Part shown: positions 1 to 9,126 of the stretch, piece by piece | Layout of the letters: every line of letters begins with the position of its first letter | Numbering within the stretch: position 1 is the first letter of the stretch | Origin: Photobacterium gaetbulicola Gung47 | Lineage (GTDB): Bacteria; Pseudomonadota; Gammaproteobacteria; Enterobacterales; Vibrionaceae | DNA length: 64,000 bases | Direction: 5' to 3' | Assembly (NCBI GenBank): GCA_000940995.1 | Contig: CP005973.1 | Span: forward strand, 434,001 to 498,000 | The notes under the pieces: model-generated | What the model saw: the letters and a program-made list of their open reading frames with translations, nothing else | Told to the model about the DNA's origin: nothing | Database searches by the model: none | Program-made: the position numbers and the translations under genes

Positions 1-2009
1 TTAACCTGGCGATGGATAGTTCATCGGTGAAAGCATTTGATGGTGGTGTGGTGTACGCACTGTCTGAAGAGCTGCGCCAGGCGGGTACGCCGTCGTTTAT
101 TGCGCTTTGTGCTAACAAGTCTTTCTCTTTTAGCGAAACGACTTTTGGTGAGACGCCAGCTCTAAAAAACAAGGTGCATTTGAGCGGCCATCATGTGAAG
201 CCGTTACTGACGTCAACCGACCCACAAGCCGAGATGACCGTGTATCTGGCTTTTGCAGAAACGGAAGCAGAGGCGATTGCGCATGCGAGTTCACTGGTTA
301 AACAGGATGGGGTGAGCATTCACTTGCAGCAGGTTTATGACATGCTGACTCACTCTTATGTTTGGACCTCTGATCGTGAATACAACCGTGCTTTGATGTG
401 GGCTAAGGCGGCAGGCAAGGTATTCGTATCAACCGAGTTTGGCAAAGGTATTTGGGCTGGCCTTCCTTGGTTCAAAGACTGCTGGGGGCGTGACTCCTTT
501 ATCGCCGTGCCGGGGATCACCTTGGTTAATGGTGACTTTGCCGATGCCAAGACCATCATTGATAACTTTGCGTCGATGCAGCTGACCGATGAATCCAATG
601 TGAATTTTGGTCGTATCCCTAACCGGGTAACCAGCCTAACCAACATCATTTACAACACTACGGATGGCACGCCGTGGATGGTCCGTGAGGTGTGGGATTA
701 CTTGCGTTACAGCGGTGACAAAGGCTATGCCAAGGCTATATACCCTGTGGTTCAAACCTACATTGCCGGTATCGAGAAGCACTATCTGGATGAACACGGA
801 TTGATGACCCACCGTGACCCTGACACTTGGATGGATGCCAAGCTGGAAGGCAAGCTTCCTTGGTCGGCCCGCGGTACTCGAGCTAACGATATCCAGGCGC
901 TTTGGTTCACCAGCCTATTGGTTGCCGTTGAACTGGCGAAGCTGACTGGTGATGAGCAGAGCGCTGAGTATTATCAGCAGATGGCTAAACGGGTGAGTGA
1001 AAGCTTCCAAAAGCTATTCTGGGATCAAGAACAACAAAAACTGGCGGATCGCCTGTATGCAGATGATCAGCGTGATCTTCAGGTGCGATCCAACCAGTTG
1101 ATGACGGTAACCGTGCCTTTTGACAACGGGTTACTGGATAAGAACATCGGTGCCAAGGTGGTGAAGAATGCGGTCAGTGAGTTGTTGTTCCCGTGGGGCA
1201 TCACGTCGCTGTCGCAATATGACCCGATTTTCCACCCGTACCATGCCAATCGCGATGAATACCATAAAGATGCCGCCTACCACAACGGGACAATCTGGGG
1301 CTGGAATGCCGGCTTTACGGTTTCAAGCCTGATCGAATATGGTTACGCGGATTTTGCCTATCAGCTAACCAAGAACCTTTCAGAGCAGATTTTGTATCTC
1401 GGTCATCGAGGGGCGATGAGCGAGAACTTGGATGCCTTTTTGAATCAAGAGGGCGGGTTAACCACAACCGGGACTTATGCCCAGGCTTGGTCGGTGTCGG
1501 AGTTTACCCGCAACGGTTATCAGGACTATATTGGCTTCAAGCCGGAGTTACTGGCAGACAAGGTAGTACTGGCTCCTTGTTTGCCATCGAGTTGGAAGCA
1601 GTTTGATGCCGAGCTTCGTTTCGGTGAATCGAATGCATTATCTGTTAGTTACCAGTTTACCGATCAAGGCTTGCAGCGTTTTGAGCTGGCTTATAAGGAG
1701 ACTAGTTTTTCCCAAGCTGTGGCAGTGCAGCTTGACCTTCATTTGATGGCACAAGACAAGGCAAAGTACCAATTAGTACTCGTGCCCGATGAATTACCGG
1801 CAGTGATCGAGTTTGATCCTGCTGTTGCCTCAGTGGTTGTGAACGGTAAGCAACGCGATCTTGTGCAAATCCAACCAAGCTATGCTGCCGTTATTGGTGA
1901 TCTAGCCTTTGCCAAGCCGGATCTCTCTTTGGCGTTCCCGGTGCTACAGGGGCAGCATGTGCTGCAGCAGCAAGTCGAAAATGCAGATCTTGTACAGGCG
2001 ACTGATTAA
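1..2009 (+). CDS. Glycogen-debranching-type amylo-alpha-1,6-glucosidase (5' end outside window)
   Basis: This protein probably hydrolyses alpha-1,6 branches in glycogen or maltodextrin in the cytoplasm. The C-terminal (alpha/alpha)6 domain typical of glycogen debranching enzymes is visible, with the motif CWGRDSF near residue 157 and later segments such as WMDA and GTIWGWNAGF. The frame stays open from base 3 to the first ATG at 12 with no stop and no ribosome binding site, so the gene most likely begins upstream and is truncated by the window edge. Its position beside the maltose transport genes fits a role in using imported maltodextrins or mobilising stored glycogen. A strong terminator follows at 2044. 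Family assignment is firm; the exact substrate is inferred. Confidence 0.85.
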   Translation, partial: NLAMDSSSVKAFDGGVVYALSEELRQAGTPSFIALCANKSFSFSETTFGETPALKNKVHLSGHHVKPLLTSTDPQAEMTVYLAFAETEAEAIAHASSLVKQDGVSIHLQQVYDMLTHSYVWTSDREYNRALMWAKAAGKVFVSTEFGKGIWAGLPWFKDCWGRDSFIAVPGITLVNGDFADAKTIIDNFASMQLTDESNVNFGRIPNRVTSLTNIIYNTTDGTPWMVREVWDYLRYSGDKGYAKAIYPVVQTYIAGIEKHYLDEHGLMTHRDPDTWMDAKLEGKLPWSARGTRANDIQALWFTSLLVAVELAKLTGDEQSAEYYQQMAKRVSESFQKLFWDQEQQKLADRLYADDQRDLQVRSNQLMTVTVPFDNGLLDKNIGAKVVKNAVSELLFPWGITSLSQYDPIFHPYHANRDEYHKDAAYHNGTIWGWNAGFTVSSLIEYGYADFAYQLTKNLSEQILYLGHRGAMSENLDAFLNQEGGLTTTGTYAQAWSVSEFTRNGYQDYIGFKPELLADKVVLAPCLPSSWKQFDAELRFGESNALSVSYQFTDQGLQRFELAYKETSFSQAVAVQLDLHLMAQDKAKYQLVLVPDELPAVIEFDPAVASVVVNGKQRDLVQIQPSYAAVIGDLAFAKPDLSLAFPVLQGQHVLQQQVENADLVQATD

Positions 2010-2043
2010 GGGAGCAGGTTTAAGTTCGCCCAGGGAGTAAAGG

Positions 2044-2072
2044 AAAGCGCTGCACGAATGCAGCGCTTTTTG
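2044..2072 (+). terminator. Rho-independent terminator after the debranching enzyme gene
   Basis: A perfect 11-bp stem (AAAGCGCTGCA pairing with TGCAGCGCTTT) closes a CGAA loop and is followed by a short T run. Confidence 0.9.
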
Positions 2073-2112
2073 TATGGTCGTCGGTCAGCTGGCTGAAGGA
2101 GCAGCATGATAC

Positions 2113-2295
2113 TCACTCTGAGTCCATATAGGTACGTCCTTCAAGCGAGTAGGGCTCATTGTCATCGTACAGGTTACGTTGCCCCCTGAGCTTTTTCATC
2201 TTGGCTTCAAGGGCTCTGGCTTCTTGGTAATTACCCTCTTGGTAAGCAATGTGAAGGCGTTGTTCGATATCTTCGATCCGATCATGGCTGCTCAT
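2113..2295 (-). CDS. Small acidic hypothetical protein (60 aa)
   Basis: I do not recognise a named family. The product is a short charged protein, MSSHDRIEDIEQRL onward, predicted mostly helical, with many Glu/Arg pairs and no signal peptide or membrane segment. The frame is open further upstream, but the start at 2295 is chosen because GGAGG lies 8 bases before this ATG. It is a single gene between the debranching enzyme and the esterase and faces the debranching enzyme gene. A structural or regulatory role cannot be read from the sequence. Confidence 0.65.
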   Translation of the reverse strand: MSSHDRIEDIEQRLHIAYQEGNYQEARALEAKMKKLRGQRNLYDDNEPYSLEGRTYMDSE

Positions 2296-2459
2296 GTGAT
2301 GATCCTCCATTTGAAAGTTGTACTTACTTGAGTAAGCCGTTATTCCCGCTCGCGGCTTAGCTTGGCTAAGAAGCAGTACAACCAACTTGTCGTTTCAGTT
2401 TTAGTGTAGGAGCGGTTCGACTCCTGTTCCACTTGCTACTGTCCTGAAAGTGTTTTGGA

Positions 2460-3320
2460 TCAATCCAGATTGAATTTTTCTACCATAGTGAGAAATCGAT
2501 TTGCCCAGGCACTTTCACTGTGGATACCGCCGTTATCTACGTCGAAATGGCATTTTAGCTGGCAAGATTTGCGGTTCAGAATGCCGGCAAACTCAACCGC
2601 TAACTCATGGTAGAGGGCCGGGAAACCATCGATAGCAGGATCGCTGGTTTCGTGGGTACCGATATCCATGTAGATCTCTATGGGGCGCTCAATGCAAGCT
2701 TGTTCAATGAATGTCCTCATCTCTTTAGCTGCAAACCAGAAGGCAGGAGAGAACACGCCGGCCTTAGAGAAGGTGTCTTGATACCTTAATGCCGCATACA
2801 GGCTGATAAACCCGCCCATTGAGCTGCCGGCAATGATGGTTGATTCGCGCTCTGGCAGGGTGCGGTAGTGACTATCGATATACGGCTTGAGGGTCTGGAC
2901 GATAAAATCGCAGTACGCGTCGCCATCGCCACCCTGCGGCTCGATAGCTTGCTCCCAGTTGGCCAGAACTGCTGGTGGAGCAAATGTCCAAGGTGAGTAT
3001 TCGTCACGGCGGCCTAGATGACCTCGCAGCGGGCTACAATCTATGGCTACCACGATAAAGCCTTTTGATTCTCCTTTGGCCTGAAGTTCATCCAGTTGTT
3101 CTGCAACTTGCCAGCTTGCGCCTGCTATACACAGTTCTGGCTCAAATACGTTCTGGCCATCATGCATATACATTACAGGGAACTGTTGTGAACTTCTGTC
3201 ATAGTTTGCCGGGAGGTATACACGAACATGGCGTTTGCGGCCGAGTTGGGGGATATGCATATTTTCATGGACGATCATCCTTGCGGGATCATAGTTTTTC
3301 TGGGTTGGGTCAAGAGGCAT
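2460..3320 (-). CDS. Alpha/beta-hydrolase, putative esterase family
   Basis: This is an esterase-D/Fes-like serine hydrolase of about 286 residues. The nucleophile elbow GSSMGG has its Ser near residue 167, the segment MHDGQNVFEP is typical of the family, and GGIHSESAW near the C-terminus carries the candidate catalytic His. No signal peptide is convincing. The frame is open up to 3374, but that ATG lies inside the terminator hairpin of malK, so I start at 3320, where GGAGT stands 10-11 bases upstream. The neighbourhood suggests deacylation of a carbohydrate or a related ester, but the substrate is not visible. Confidence 0.8.
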   Translation of the reverse strand: MPLDPTQKNYDPARMIVHENMHIPQLGRKRHVRVYLPANYDRSSQQFPVMYMHDGQNVFEPELCIAGASWQVAEQLDELQAKGESKGFIVVAIDCSPLRGHLGRRDEYSPWTFAPPAVLANWEQAIEPQGGDGDAYCDFIVQTLKPYIDSHYRTLPERESTIIAGSSMGGFISLYAALRYQDTFSKAGVFSPAFWFAAKEMRTFIEQACIERPIEIYMDIGTHETSDPAIDGFPALYHELAVEFAGILNRKSCQLKCHFDVDNGGIHSESAWANRFLTMVEKFNLD

Positions 3321-3348
3321 TGGTATGGCTACTCCGTACGCGACGCAT

Positions 3349-3382
3349 AAAAAAAGCGCTGTTGGTTTAATCAACAGCGCTT
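3349..3382 (-). terminator. Rho-independent terminator of malK
   Basis: Read on the minus strand, AAGCGCTGTTG pairs with CAACAGCGCTT around a 7-base loop and is followed by seven T. It sits 55 bases after the malK stop and overlaps the upstream in-frame ATG of the esterase frame. Confidence 0.9.
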
Positions 3383-3437
3383 GCTTTAGCCAAGAAACGT
3401 TAAGTCACTTGGTGAAAAGAGGGGGAAACAGGTTTCC

Positions 3438-4547
3438 TTATACACCAGGCTCTTTGTACAGGCGGCGGCAGGCTTTACCATCGCTGTGGAACAGGTGACA
3501 GCGGTGCGCTGGGATATCGACTTTGAACGAATCGCCAGCATCAACGTCAATGGTATCTGGGCGGCGGTAGATGAAGTCGGCATCCATGTGCTCAAGGCGC
3601 AGGTATGCTTGGGTTTCGTAACCCAGTTTTTCGACTACCTGGACGGTACCCTCGATAGTTGCATCACCTTCACCTTCAGGTACTAAGTGCTCAGGGCGAA
3701 CACCCAGAGACATGCGGTCGCCTTTGGTCACAGTGCTACCGTCTACAGGGATCCAGAATGCTTTGCCATTCGCCATTTGAACCATCACGCGCTCGTCTTC
3801 AACCTGCTCGATGAACACGCTCATGAAGTTCATCTTCGGTGAGCCGATGAAGCCGGCAACAAAGCGGTTTTGCGGGTAGTGGTATAGCTCAAGTGGTTTA
3901 CCAACCTGGGAGACATACCCACCATCAAGGACCACGATTTTCTGTGCCATGGTCATCGCTTCTACCTGATCGTGGGTAACGTAGATCATGGTGCAGCCCA
4001 GCTGCTTGTGAAGTTTGGCAATTTCGATACGCATCTGAACACGCAGCGCTGCATCTAGGTTAGATAGCGGTTCGTCCAGTAGGAATACATTTGGCTGAGA
4101 AACCAGAGTACGGCCAATTGCAACACGCTGGCGCTGACCGCCCGATAGCGCCTTTGGCTTGCGCTCAAGAAGGTGGCCTAGCTGAAGAATGTCTGCAGCG
4201 TGGTCAACACGGCGTTTGGTTTCTTCCTTGTCGGCTTTCGCTAGCTTCATGCCGAATGACATGTTGTCGAACAGGTTCAGGTGAGGGTATAGTGCGTAAG
4301 ACTGGAATACCATGCCCACACCGCGCTCAGACGGTGGCACGTCATTCATGCGTTCTTCGCCGATGTACAAATCACCTGAAGTAATGTCTTCAAGGCCAGC
4401 GATACAACGTAGAAGTGTTGACTTACCACAGCCTGACGGACCTACGAAGACAACGAACTCACCTTCAGCAATATCGAGATCAACGTTTTTCGAAATCAGG
4501 TTATCTCCATATGCTTTACATACATTTCGTAAAGTAACACTCGCCAT
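3438..4547 (-). CDS. malK: Maltose/maltodextrin ABC importer ATPase MalK
   Basis: MalK supplies ATP hydrolysis for the MalEFGK2 maltodextrin importer and in enteric bacteria also restrains the activator MalT. The 369-residue product has Walker A GPSGCGKST (about residues 36-44), the ABC signature LSGGQRQR, Walker B with DEPLSNLD, the switch His in THDQVEAM, and a C-terminal regulatory domain ending in HLFHSDGKACRRL, as in Escherichia coli MalK. The frame continues to 4697, but the start at 4547 (MASVTLRNV) matches the family and has GAGG about 10 bases upstream. It is transcribed divergently from malEFG across a 607-base control region and ends at its own terminator. Confidence 0.97.
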   Translation of the reverse strand: MASVTLRNVCKAYGDNLISKNVDLDIAEGEFVVFVGPSGCGKSTLLRCIAGLEDITSGDLYIGEERMNDVPPSERGVGMVFQSYALYPHLNLFDNMSFGMKLAKADKEETKRRVDHAADILQLGHLLERKPKALSGGQRQRVAIGRTLVSQPNVFLLDEPLSNLDAALRVQMRIEIAKLHKQLGCTMIYVTHDQVEAMTMAQKIVVLDGGYVSQVGKPLELYHYPQNRFVAGFIGSPKMNFMSVFIEQVEDERVMVQMANGKAFWIPVDGSTVTKGDRMSLGVRPEHLVPEGEGDATIEGTVQVVEKLGYETQAYLRLEHMDADFIYRRPDTIDVDAGDSFKVDIPAHRCHLFHSDGKACRRLYKEPGV

Positions 4548-4869
4548 CGAGCCTATTCCTCTAAGTTGTTGTTGCCAGCAAGGCCTCATCTTATGCGGGT
4601 ACGGCCTTGCGGGTAAAGAATTTTTCCGTGTAATTGAAGAAAAATCGGGTAGAGCGTGATTCACTAGGGAATCAACGCCTACCCTGACAAAATCCAAATT
4701 ATCTACTTCCCCAAGAAATAAAATGGTGCTGTCGTCTTTAAAAAAAGTGGTTAGTGCAAAAGCGCATTTACCTAAGAAAAGAACAGTGTCTTCAACTACC
4801 CCAGTGGGTATGGTTGTATTCTTGCCGAGAAAAAGTGCTGAAACATCCTCCTTATCAATAAATAAAAAG

Positions 4870-4890
4870 GGGGATGAGGGGGGGAGGAGT
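4870..4890 (+). promoter_or_regulatory. Tandem MalT boxes
   Basis: GGGGATGAGG at 4870-4879 is an exact match to the published MalT consensus GGGGAKGAGG. GGGGAGGAGT at 4881-4890 matches 9 of 10 positions. The two lie in direct orientation 11 bases apart. MalT is the maltotriose-dependent activator of enteric and vibrio maltose genes; no malT gene lies in this window. Confidence 0.7.
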
Positions 4891-4947
4891 GTTTAGATCA
4901 CACTTTGTCATTGTAAGGGCTGAAGGGAGCTTTTATTCCCGTTAGTA

Positions 4948-4963
4948 TGTGCGCTGTATCACA
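4948..4963. promoter_or_regulatory. CRP-binding site
   Basis: TGTGCGCTGTATCACA matches the CRP consensus TGTGA-N6-TCACA at 9 of 10 positions and lies between the upstream and promoter-proximal MalT-like boxes. This is the arrangement expected for catabolite-controlled divergent mal promoters. Confidence 0.6.
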
Positions 4964-5028
4964 ATCAACCGTCGTTATTAGATCTGCATCACTAAGCGAA
5001 ACGACGGAGATCACGCTTTTCACACTTG

Positions 5029-5058
5029 GGGGGTGGGGGCGTAGGACGCAGGATGATG
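5029..5058 (+). promoter_or_regulatory. Weaker promoter-proximal MalT-like boxes
   Basis: GGGGGTGGGG (5029-5038) matches the MalT consensus at 8 of 10 positions and CAGGATGATG (5049-5058) at 7 of 10. The second would sit near -40 if GATACA at 5082 is the -10 element of malE. Confidence 0.35.
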
Positions 5059-5154
5059 CCGAGTGCTTGATACTGTTGGAAGATACAGACTGAAATTTGT
5101 ATCGCGGAATGACCTCTGCAATACAATCAATAACAATCATGAAGGATGTTAACA

Positions 5155-6336
5155 ATGAAGAAAGTCCTCAGCACAGTCGCATTATGTACCCTTGCTGCTC
5201 TTGGTTCAGTATCTGCGCATGCAGCGATTGAAGAAGGTCAACTTACCATTTGGATTAATGGTGACAAAGGTTATAACGGCTTGGCAGAAGTAGGTAAACA
5301 GTTTGAAGAAGACACTGGCGTAAAAGTCACTGTCGCTTTCCCTGATAACCTTGCAGAGCGTTTCCCACAGGTTGCTGCCGCTGGTGATGGTCCGGATATC
5401 GTATTCTGGGCCCACGACCGCTTCGGTGGCTACGCGAAAGCAGGTCTACTGGCTGAAATCAACCCGTCTCAGGCGATGAAAGACAAAATCATCGACTTCA
5501 CTTGGGACGCGGTATCATACGACGGCAAATACGTAGGCTACCCTGTTGCTGTTGAAGCACTTTCACTGATTTACAACAAGGATCTTGTTCCAAACCCGCC
5601 TAAGAACTGGGAAGACATTGAAGCGCTAGACAAGAAGCTTCAGAAGGACGGCAAGAAAGCGATCATGTGGAACCTGAAAGAACCGTTCTTCACATGGCCA
5701 ATTCTGACTGCTGACGGTGGTTATGCCTTCAAATTCACCGCGAACGGCTACGACGTAAAAGACGTAGGTGTGAACAACGCCGGTGCGAAGTACGGCATGA
5801 ATTTCATCAAGTCCTTGGTTGATAAGAAAGTTATTTCACCAGACATGGATTACAGCATTTCTGAAGCTGAGTTCAACAAAGGTACTGTTGCAATGACAAT
5901 CAATGGCCCATGGTCTTGGGGTAACATTGAGAAGTCTGGTATCGACTATGGTGTCACGCTACTTCCGAAACTAAACGGCAACCCGTCTAAACCTTTTGTT
6001 GGTGTACTAACTGCAGGCATCAGCGCAGTTTCTCCTAACAAAGACCTAGCTGTTGAGTTTATCGAAAACTACCTACTAACAAATGAAGGTCTGGCAAAAG
6101 TTGATGCTGATAAGCCTCTAGGTGCTGTTGCGCTTAAGTCTTTCCAGCAGAAGCTTGATAAAGATACCCGCATTGCCGCGACAATGGACAACGCAATGAA
6201 CGGTGAGATCATGCCAAACGTTCCACAAATGACCGCATTCTGGTACGCACAGGGTAACGCAATCCAGAACGTAGTAGACGGCCGCCAGAGTGTTGATGAC
6301 GCCCTAGACGCCGCCGCGGGTCACATTCTTAAGTAA
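5155..6336 (+). CDS. malE: Periplasmic maltose/maltodextrin-binding protein MalE
   Basis: MalE binds maltose and maltodextrins in the periplasm and delivers them to MalFGK2. The 393-residue product begins with a clear signal peptide, MKKVLSTVALCTLAALG, cleaved probably after SAHA. It is followed by the family's IEEGQLTIWINGDKGYNG and by GPDIVFWAHDRFG, both very close to the Escherichia coli protein. An ATG nine bases earlier is in frame, but GAAGG stands about 9 bases before the ATG at 5155, so this start is preferred. It is the first gene of malEFG, behind MalT and CRP sites. A short hairpin after the stop may let malE be expressed above malFG. Confidence 0.97.
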   Translation: MKKVLSTVALCTLAALGSVSAHAAIEEGQLTIWINGDKGYNGLAEVGKQFEEDTGVKVTVAFPDNLAERFPQVAAAGDGPDIVFWAHDRFGGYAKAGLLAEINPSQAMKDKIIDFTWDAVSYDGKYVGYPVAVEALSLIYNKDLVPNPPKNWEDIEALDKKLQKDGKKAIMWNLKEPFFTWPILTADGGYAFKFTANGYDVKDVGVNNAGAKYGMNFIKSLVDKKVISPDMDYSISEAEFNKGTVAMTINGPWSWGNIEKSGIDYGVTLLPKLNGNPSKPFVGVLTAGISAVSPNKDLAVEFIENYLLTNEGLAKVDADKPLGAVALKSFQQKLDKDTRIAATMDNAMNGEIMPNVPQMTAFWYAQGNAIQNVVDGRQSVDDALDAAAGHILK

Positions 6337-6346
6337 TACGTTTTAC

Positions 6347-6366
6347 GGGGAGGGGTAACTCTCCCC
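6347..6366 (+). promoter_or_regulatory. malE-malF intercistronic hairpin
   Basis: GGGGAG pairs with CTCCCC around an 8-base loop just after malE, followed by ATCTTTATTT. It is too weak and T-poor for a full terminator. In Escherichia coli an intercistronic structure at this place lowers malF relative to malE, so an attenuating or mRNA-stabilising role is likely. Confidence 0.5.
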
Positions 6367-6401
6367 ATCTTTATTTGACATTTTGCTAGCAAGGAGCTGA
6401 G

Positions 6402-7985
6402 ATGCAGTCAGTTCAAGGTGCAGAACTTCTAGATTCACCTCAGGAAAGTTCGAAATTAAATTATCGTAAGTGGCTGAAATGGTCACTACTCGGCATGATC
6501 GGTACGGTTAACGGTTATGCTACTGTCTTAATGTACGCCCAGGGTGAAATTCCCTTCGCGCTTCTTACCGTTGTTCTCACAGCTCTTGCTCTTTATATTT
6601 TTGGTAGTAAGAAAACCTACGCCCATCGCTATATCTATCCTGGTATCGCCGGGATGATTATTTTCGTTATCTTCCCACTGATTTATACGGTTGGCTTGGC
6701 ATTTACCAACTACAGTGCCTCTAACCAGTTGTCTCTAGAGCGTGCGCAGAATGTGCTGCAGCAACGATCTTTCTTGTCAGGGGAAAGCTACGGTTTCGAT
6801 TTGTACAAGGTGGAAAACGGTCACCAGCTAATCATTAAATCCAATGGTGATCTCTTGGCTTCGGAAGTGTTCGATATTTCCAACCCGCCTGCTGAAGACT
6901 TCATGAATCTGCATCAGGTTGATGCGGTGCAGGGCGAGAAAGAAGTTATCCGTACTATCGTGCAAAACCGTGCAAACCTGAACAAGGTTGAACTGGAGAT
7001 GCCAAGCGGTGAGCACATTCGTATGAGTGGCCTGCGTAAATTCGCGGCTGAAACACCGCTGTTTACTTTGCAGGACGATGGCGAGTCACTACTGAACAAC
7101 GAGACCAATCAGCTGTTCAAGCCAAACTATGAGATTGGCTTCTACCAGCCTGTTGATGCCAATGGTGAGTTCGTCGAAAAACCAATTTCACCTGGATTCG
7201 TGGTCGGTGTCGGTGCAGCCAACTTTGAGCGTGTATTGACTGATGATGGTATCAAAGAGCCTTTCATTGGCATCTTCGTGTGGACGGTTGTCTTTGCCTT
7301 CCTTGCGGTGGCCCTGACACTTGCTCTGGGTATGATCCTTGCCGTTATTGTTCAGTGGGAACCGCTTAAATACAGTGGTGTGTACCGAGTACTGTTGATC
7401 CTTCCTTATGCGGTACCGTCATTTATCTCGATTCTGATATTCAAGGGTTTGTTTAACCAGAGCTTCGGTGAGATAAACATGTTGCTTGATGCCATGTTCG
7501 GGATTAAGCCATCGTGGTTCTCTGATCCGGTCATGGCCCGAGTGATGGTTGTACTGGTAAATACCTGGCTTGGTTTCCCTTACATGATGATCCTATGTAT
7601 GGGCCTGTTGAAGTCAATTCCTGAAGATTTGTACGAAGCGTCTGCCATTGATGGTGCCGGCCCAATCCAGAATTTCTTCAACATCACACTACCAATGTTG
7701 ATTAAGCCGCTTACGCCGCTATTGATTGCCAGCTTTGCCTTTAATTTCAACAACTTTGTTATGATTCAGCTATTGACCTCTGGTGGTCCGAACATGGTCG
7801 GCACCTCAGAGCCAGCAGGCTACACTGACTTGCTAGTAAGTTATACCTACCGTATCGCGTTCGAAGGTGGCGGTGGTCAAGACTTCGGCCTAGCCGGTGC
7901 AATCGCAACAGTTATCTTCCTATTGGTCGGTGGTATGGCACTACTTAACCTGAAATTTACCAACACTAAGCTTGAGCAGGACTAA
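6402..7985 (+). CDS. malF: Maltose ABC importer permease MalF
   Basis: MalF is one of the two inner-membrane permease subunits of MalFGK2. The 527-residue length fits MalF (Escherichia coli 514). Two early membrane segments precede IYPGIAGMIIFVIFPLIYTVG. After that comes the large periplasmic P2 loop (about residues 110-280) unique to MalF of this group, then the permease core. The EAA loop that docks on MalK is visible as YEASAIDGAGPIQNFF. AAGGAG lies 6 bases before the ATG. malG follows 11 bases after the stop, so the genes are co-transcribed. Confidence 0.96.
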   Translation: MQSVQGAELLDSPQESSKLNYRKWLKWSLLGMIGTVNGYATVLMYAQGEIPFALLTVVLTALALYIFGSKKTYAHRYIYPGIAGMIIFVIFPLIYTVGLAFTNYSASNQLSLERAQNVLQQRSFLSGESYGFDLYKVENGHQLIIKSNGDLLASEVFDISNPPAEDFMNLHQVDAVQGEKEVIRTIVQNRANLNKVELEMPSGEHIRMSGLRKFAAETPLFTLQDDGESLLNNETNQLFKPNYEIGFYQPVDANGEFVEKPISPGFVVGVGAANFERVLTDDGIKEPFIGIFVWTVVFAFLAVALTLALGMILAVIVQWEPLKYSGVYRVLLILPYAVPSFISILIFKGLFNQSFGEINMLLDAMFGIKPSWFSDPVMARVMVVLVNTWLGFPYMMILCMGLLKSIPEDLYEASAIDGAGPIQNFFNITLPMLIKPLTPLLIASFAFNFNNFVMIQLLTSGGPNMVGTSEPAGYTDLLVSYTYRIAFEGGGGQDFGLAGAIATVIFLLVGGMALLNLKFTNTKLEQD

Positions 7986-7996
7986 GGAGAGACGTC

Positions 7997-8887
7997 ATGC
8001 CAATGGTTCAACCTAAGTCATTAAAATACCGGGTATGGGCAACACACATTGGATTGTGCTTGTTCTTGGCTGCAACGATCTTCCCGCTATTGATGATTGT
8101 TGCTATCTCCCTGCGTGAAGGTAACTTTGCTGGTGGTGAGTTAATTCCAAGTAACCCAACTCTTGATCACTGGCGATTAGCGCTAGGCTTCTCGGTGACC
8201 AACAGTGACGGTAGCGTGACACCACCGCCATTCCCAGTACTACTATGGCTGTGGAACACCGTGAAGGTAGCAGGTATTACTTCTATCATCATCGTGGCGC
8301 TATCGACAACCAGTGCCTACGCGTTTGCTCGTATGCGCTTCAAAGGCAAGAGCACTATCCTGAAAGGGATGATGATTTTCCAGATGTTCCCTGCGGTACT
8401 TGCTCTGGTTGCGTTGTACGCCTTGTTTGACCGTTTGGGTCAGTACATTCCGTTCTTGGGGCTAAATACACACGGTGGCCTGATTTTCTCTTACCTTGGC
8501 GGTATTGCCCTGCACGTTTGGACAATCAAGGGGTACTTCGAAACCATCGATGGTTCACTGGAAGAAGCGGCAGCTTTGGATGGTGCAACGCCTTGGCAGG
8601 CATTCCGCTTGGTTCTTCTGCCACTGTCGGTGCCGATTCTTGCGGTAGTATTTATCTTGTCGTTCATCGGTGTGGTGACTGAAGTACCGGTAGCCTCACT
8701 GCTACTGACGGATGTAAGCAACTATACGCTAGCGGTTGGTATGCAGCAGTACCTGTACCCGCAGAACTACCTATGGGGTGACTTTGCGGCGGCCGCAGTG
8801 CTATCAGCGATTCCTATTACTACCGTCTTCCTTCTGGCCCAGAAGTTCTTGGTCGGTGGTCTAACAGCAGGTGGTGTGAAAGGGTAA
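7997..8887 (+). CDS. malG: Maltose ABC importer permease MalG
   Basis: MalG pairs with MalF to form the transport channel in the inner membrane. The 296-residue protein has six predicted membrane segments and the EAA motif EEAAALDGATPWQAFRLV. It ends in VGGLTAGGVKG, the C-terminal tail that in Escherichia coli MalG reaches into the MalK dimer. AAGGAGA stands 7 bases before the start. An in-frame ATG two codons later is an alternative. It is the last gene of malEFG and is followed by a strong terminator. Confidence 0.96.
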   Translation: MPMVQPKSLKYRVWATHIGLCLFLAATIFPLLMIVAISLREGNFAGGELIPSNPTLDHWRLALGFSVTNSDGSVTPPPFPVLLWLWNTVKVAGITSIIIVALSTTSAYAFARMRFKGKSTILKGMMIFQMFPAVLALVALYALFDRLGQYIPFLGLNTHGGLIFSYLGGIALHVWTIKGYFETIDGSLEEAAALDGATPWQAFRLVLLPLSVPILAVVFILSFIGVVTEVPVASLLLTDVSNYTLAVGMQQYLYPQNYLWGDFAAAAVLSAIPITTVFLLAQKFLVGGLTAGGVKG

Positions 8888-8920
8888 TTTATCCACTGTT
8901 TGCCTGACGTAGCAACGCAA

Positions 8921-8948
8921 ACCGGATGCCTCGGCATCCGGTTTTTTT
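8921..8948 (+). terminator. Rho-independent terminator of malEFG
   Basis: ACCGGATGC and GCATCCGGT form a 9-bp stem closed by a CTCG loop and followed by a run of T. Confidence 0.95.
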
Positions 8949-9126
8949 ATGGGAAACTCCAGCTACAGAGTGTTTGTCATTGTGGTAAGTGTGATTCTTA
9001 TCAGTAAAGCAGGGAAGCGGATATCATCCCATTAAAGCGATATATTGCTTTTATTTCAGATAATAACTGCTACGCTTTAGAAGTTGGTTTACGTTGTGAA
9101 TAAACCCAAATATGTGGAGGCTTCTA

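Larger units (their letters stand above)
4548..5154. other. Divergent malK-malE control region
   Basis: No gene is supported in this 607-base stretch. It holds at least two good MalT-box-like decamers, two weaker ones and one CRP-like site, all listed separately. The minus-strand frame at 4898-5155 has no ribosome binding site and overlaps these sites. A possible malE -10 element, GATACA, lies at about 5082-5087, placing the weak MalT-like box at 5049-5058 near -40. Confidence 0.6.

Noticed and set aside
4898..5155. 85-codon minus-strand frame over the mal control region
   Set aside because: It covers MalT and CRP sites, starts inside malE and has no family features.
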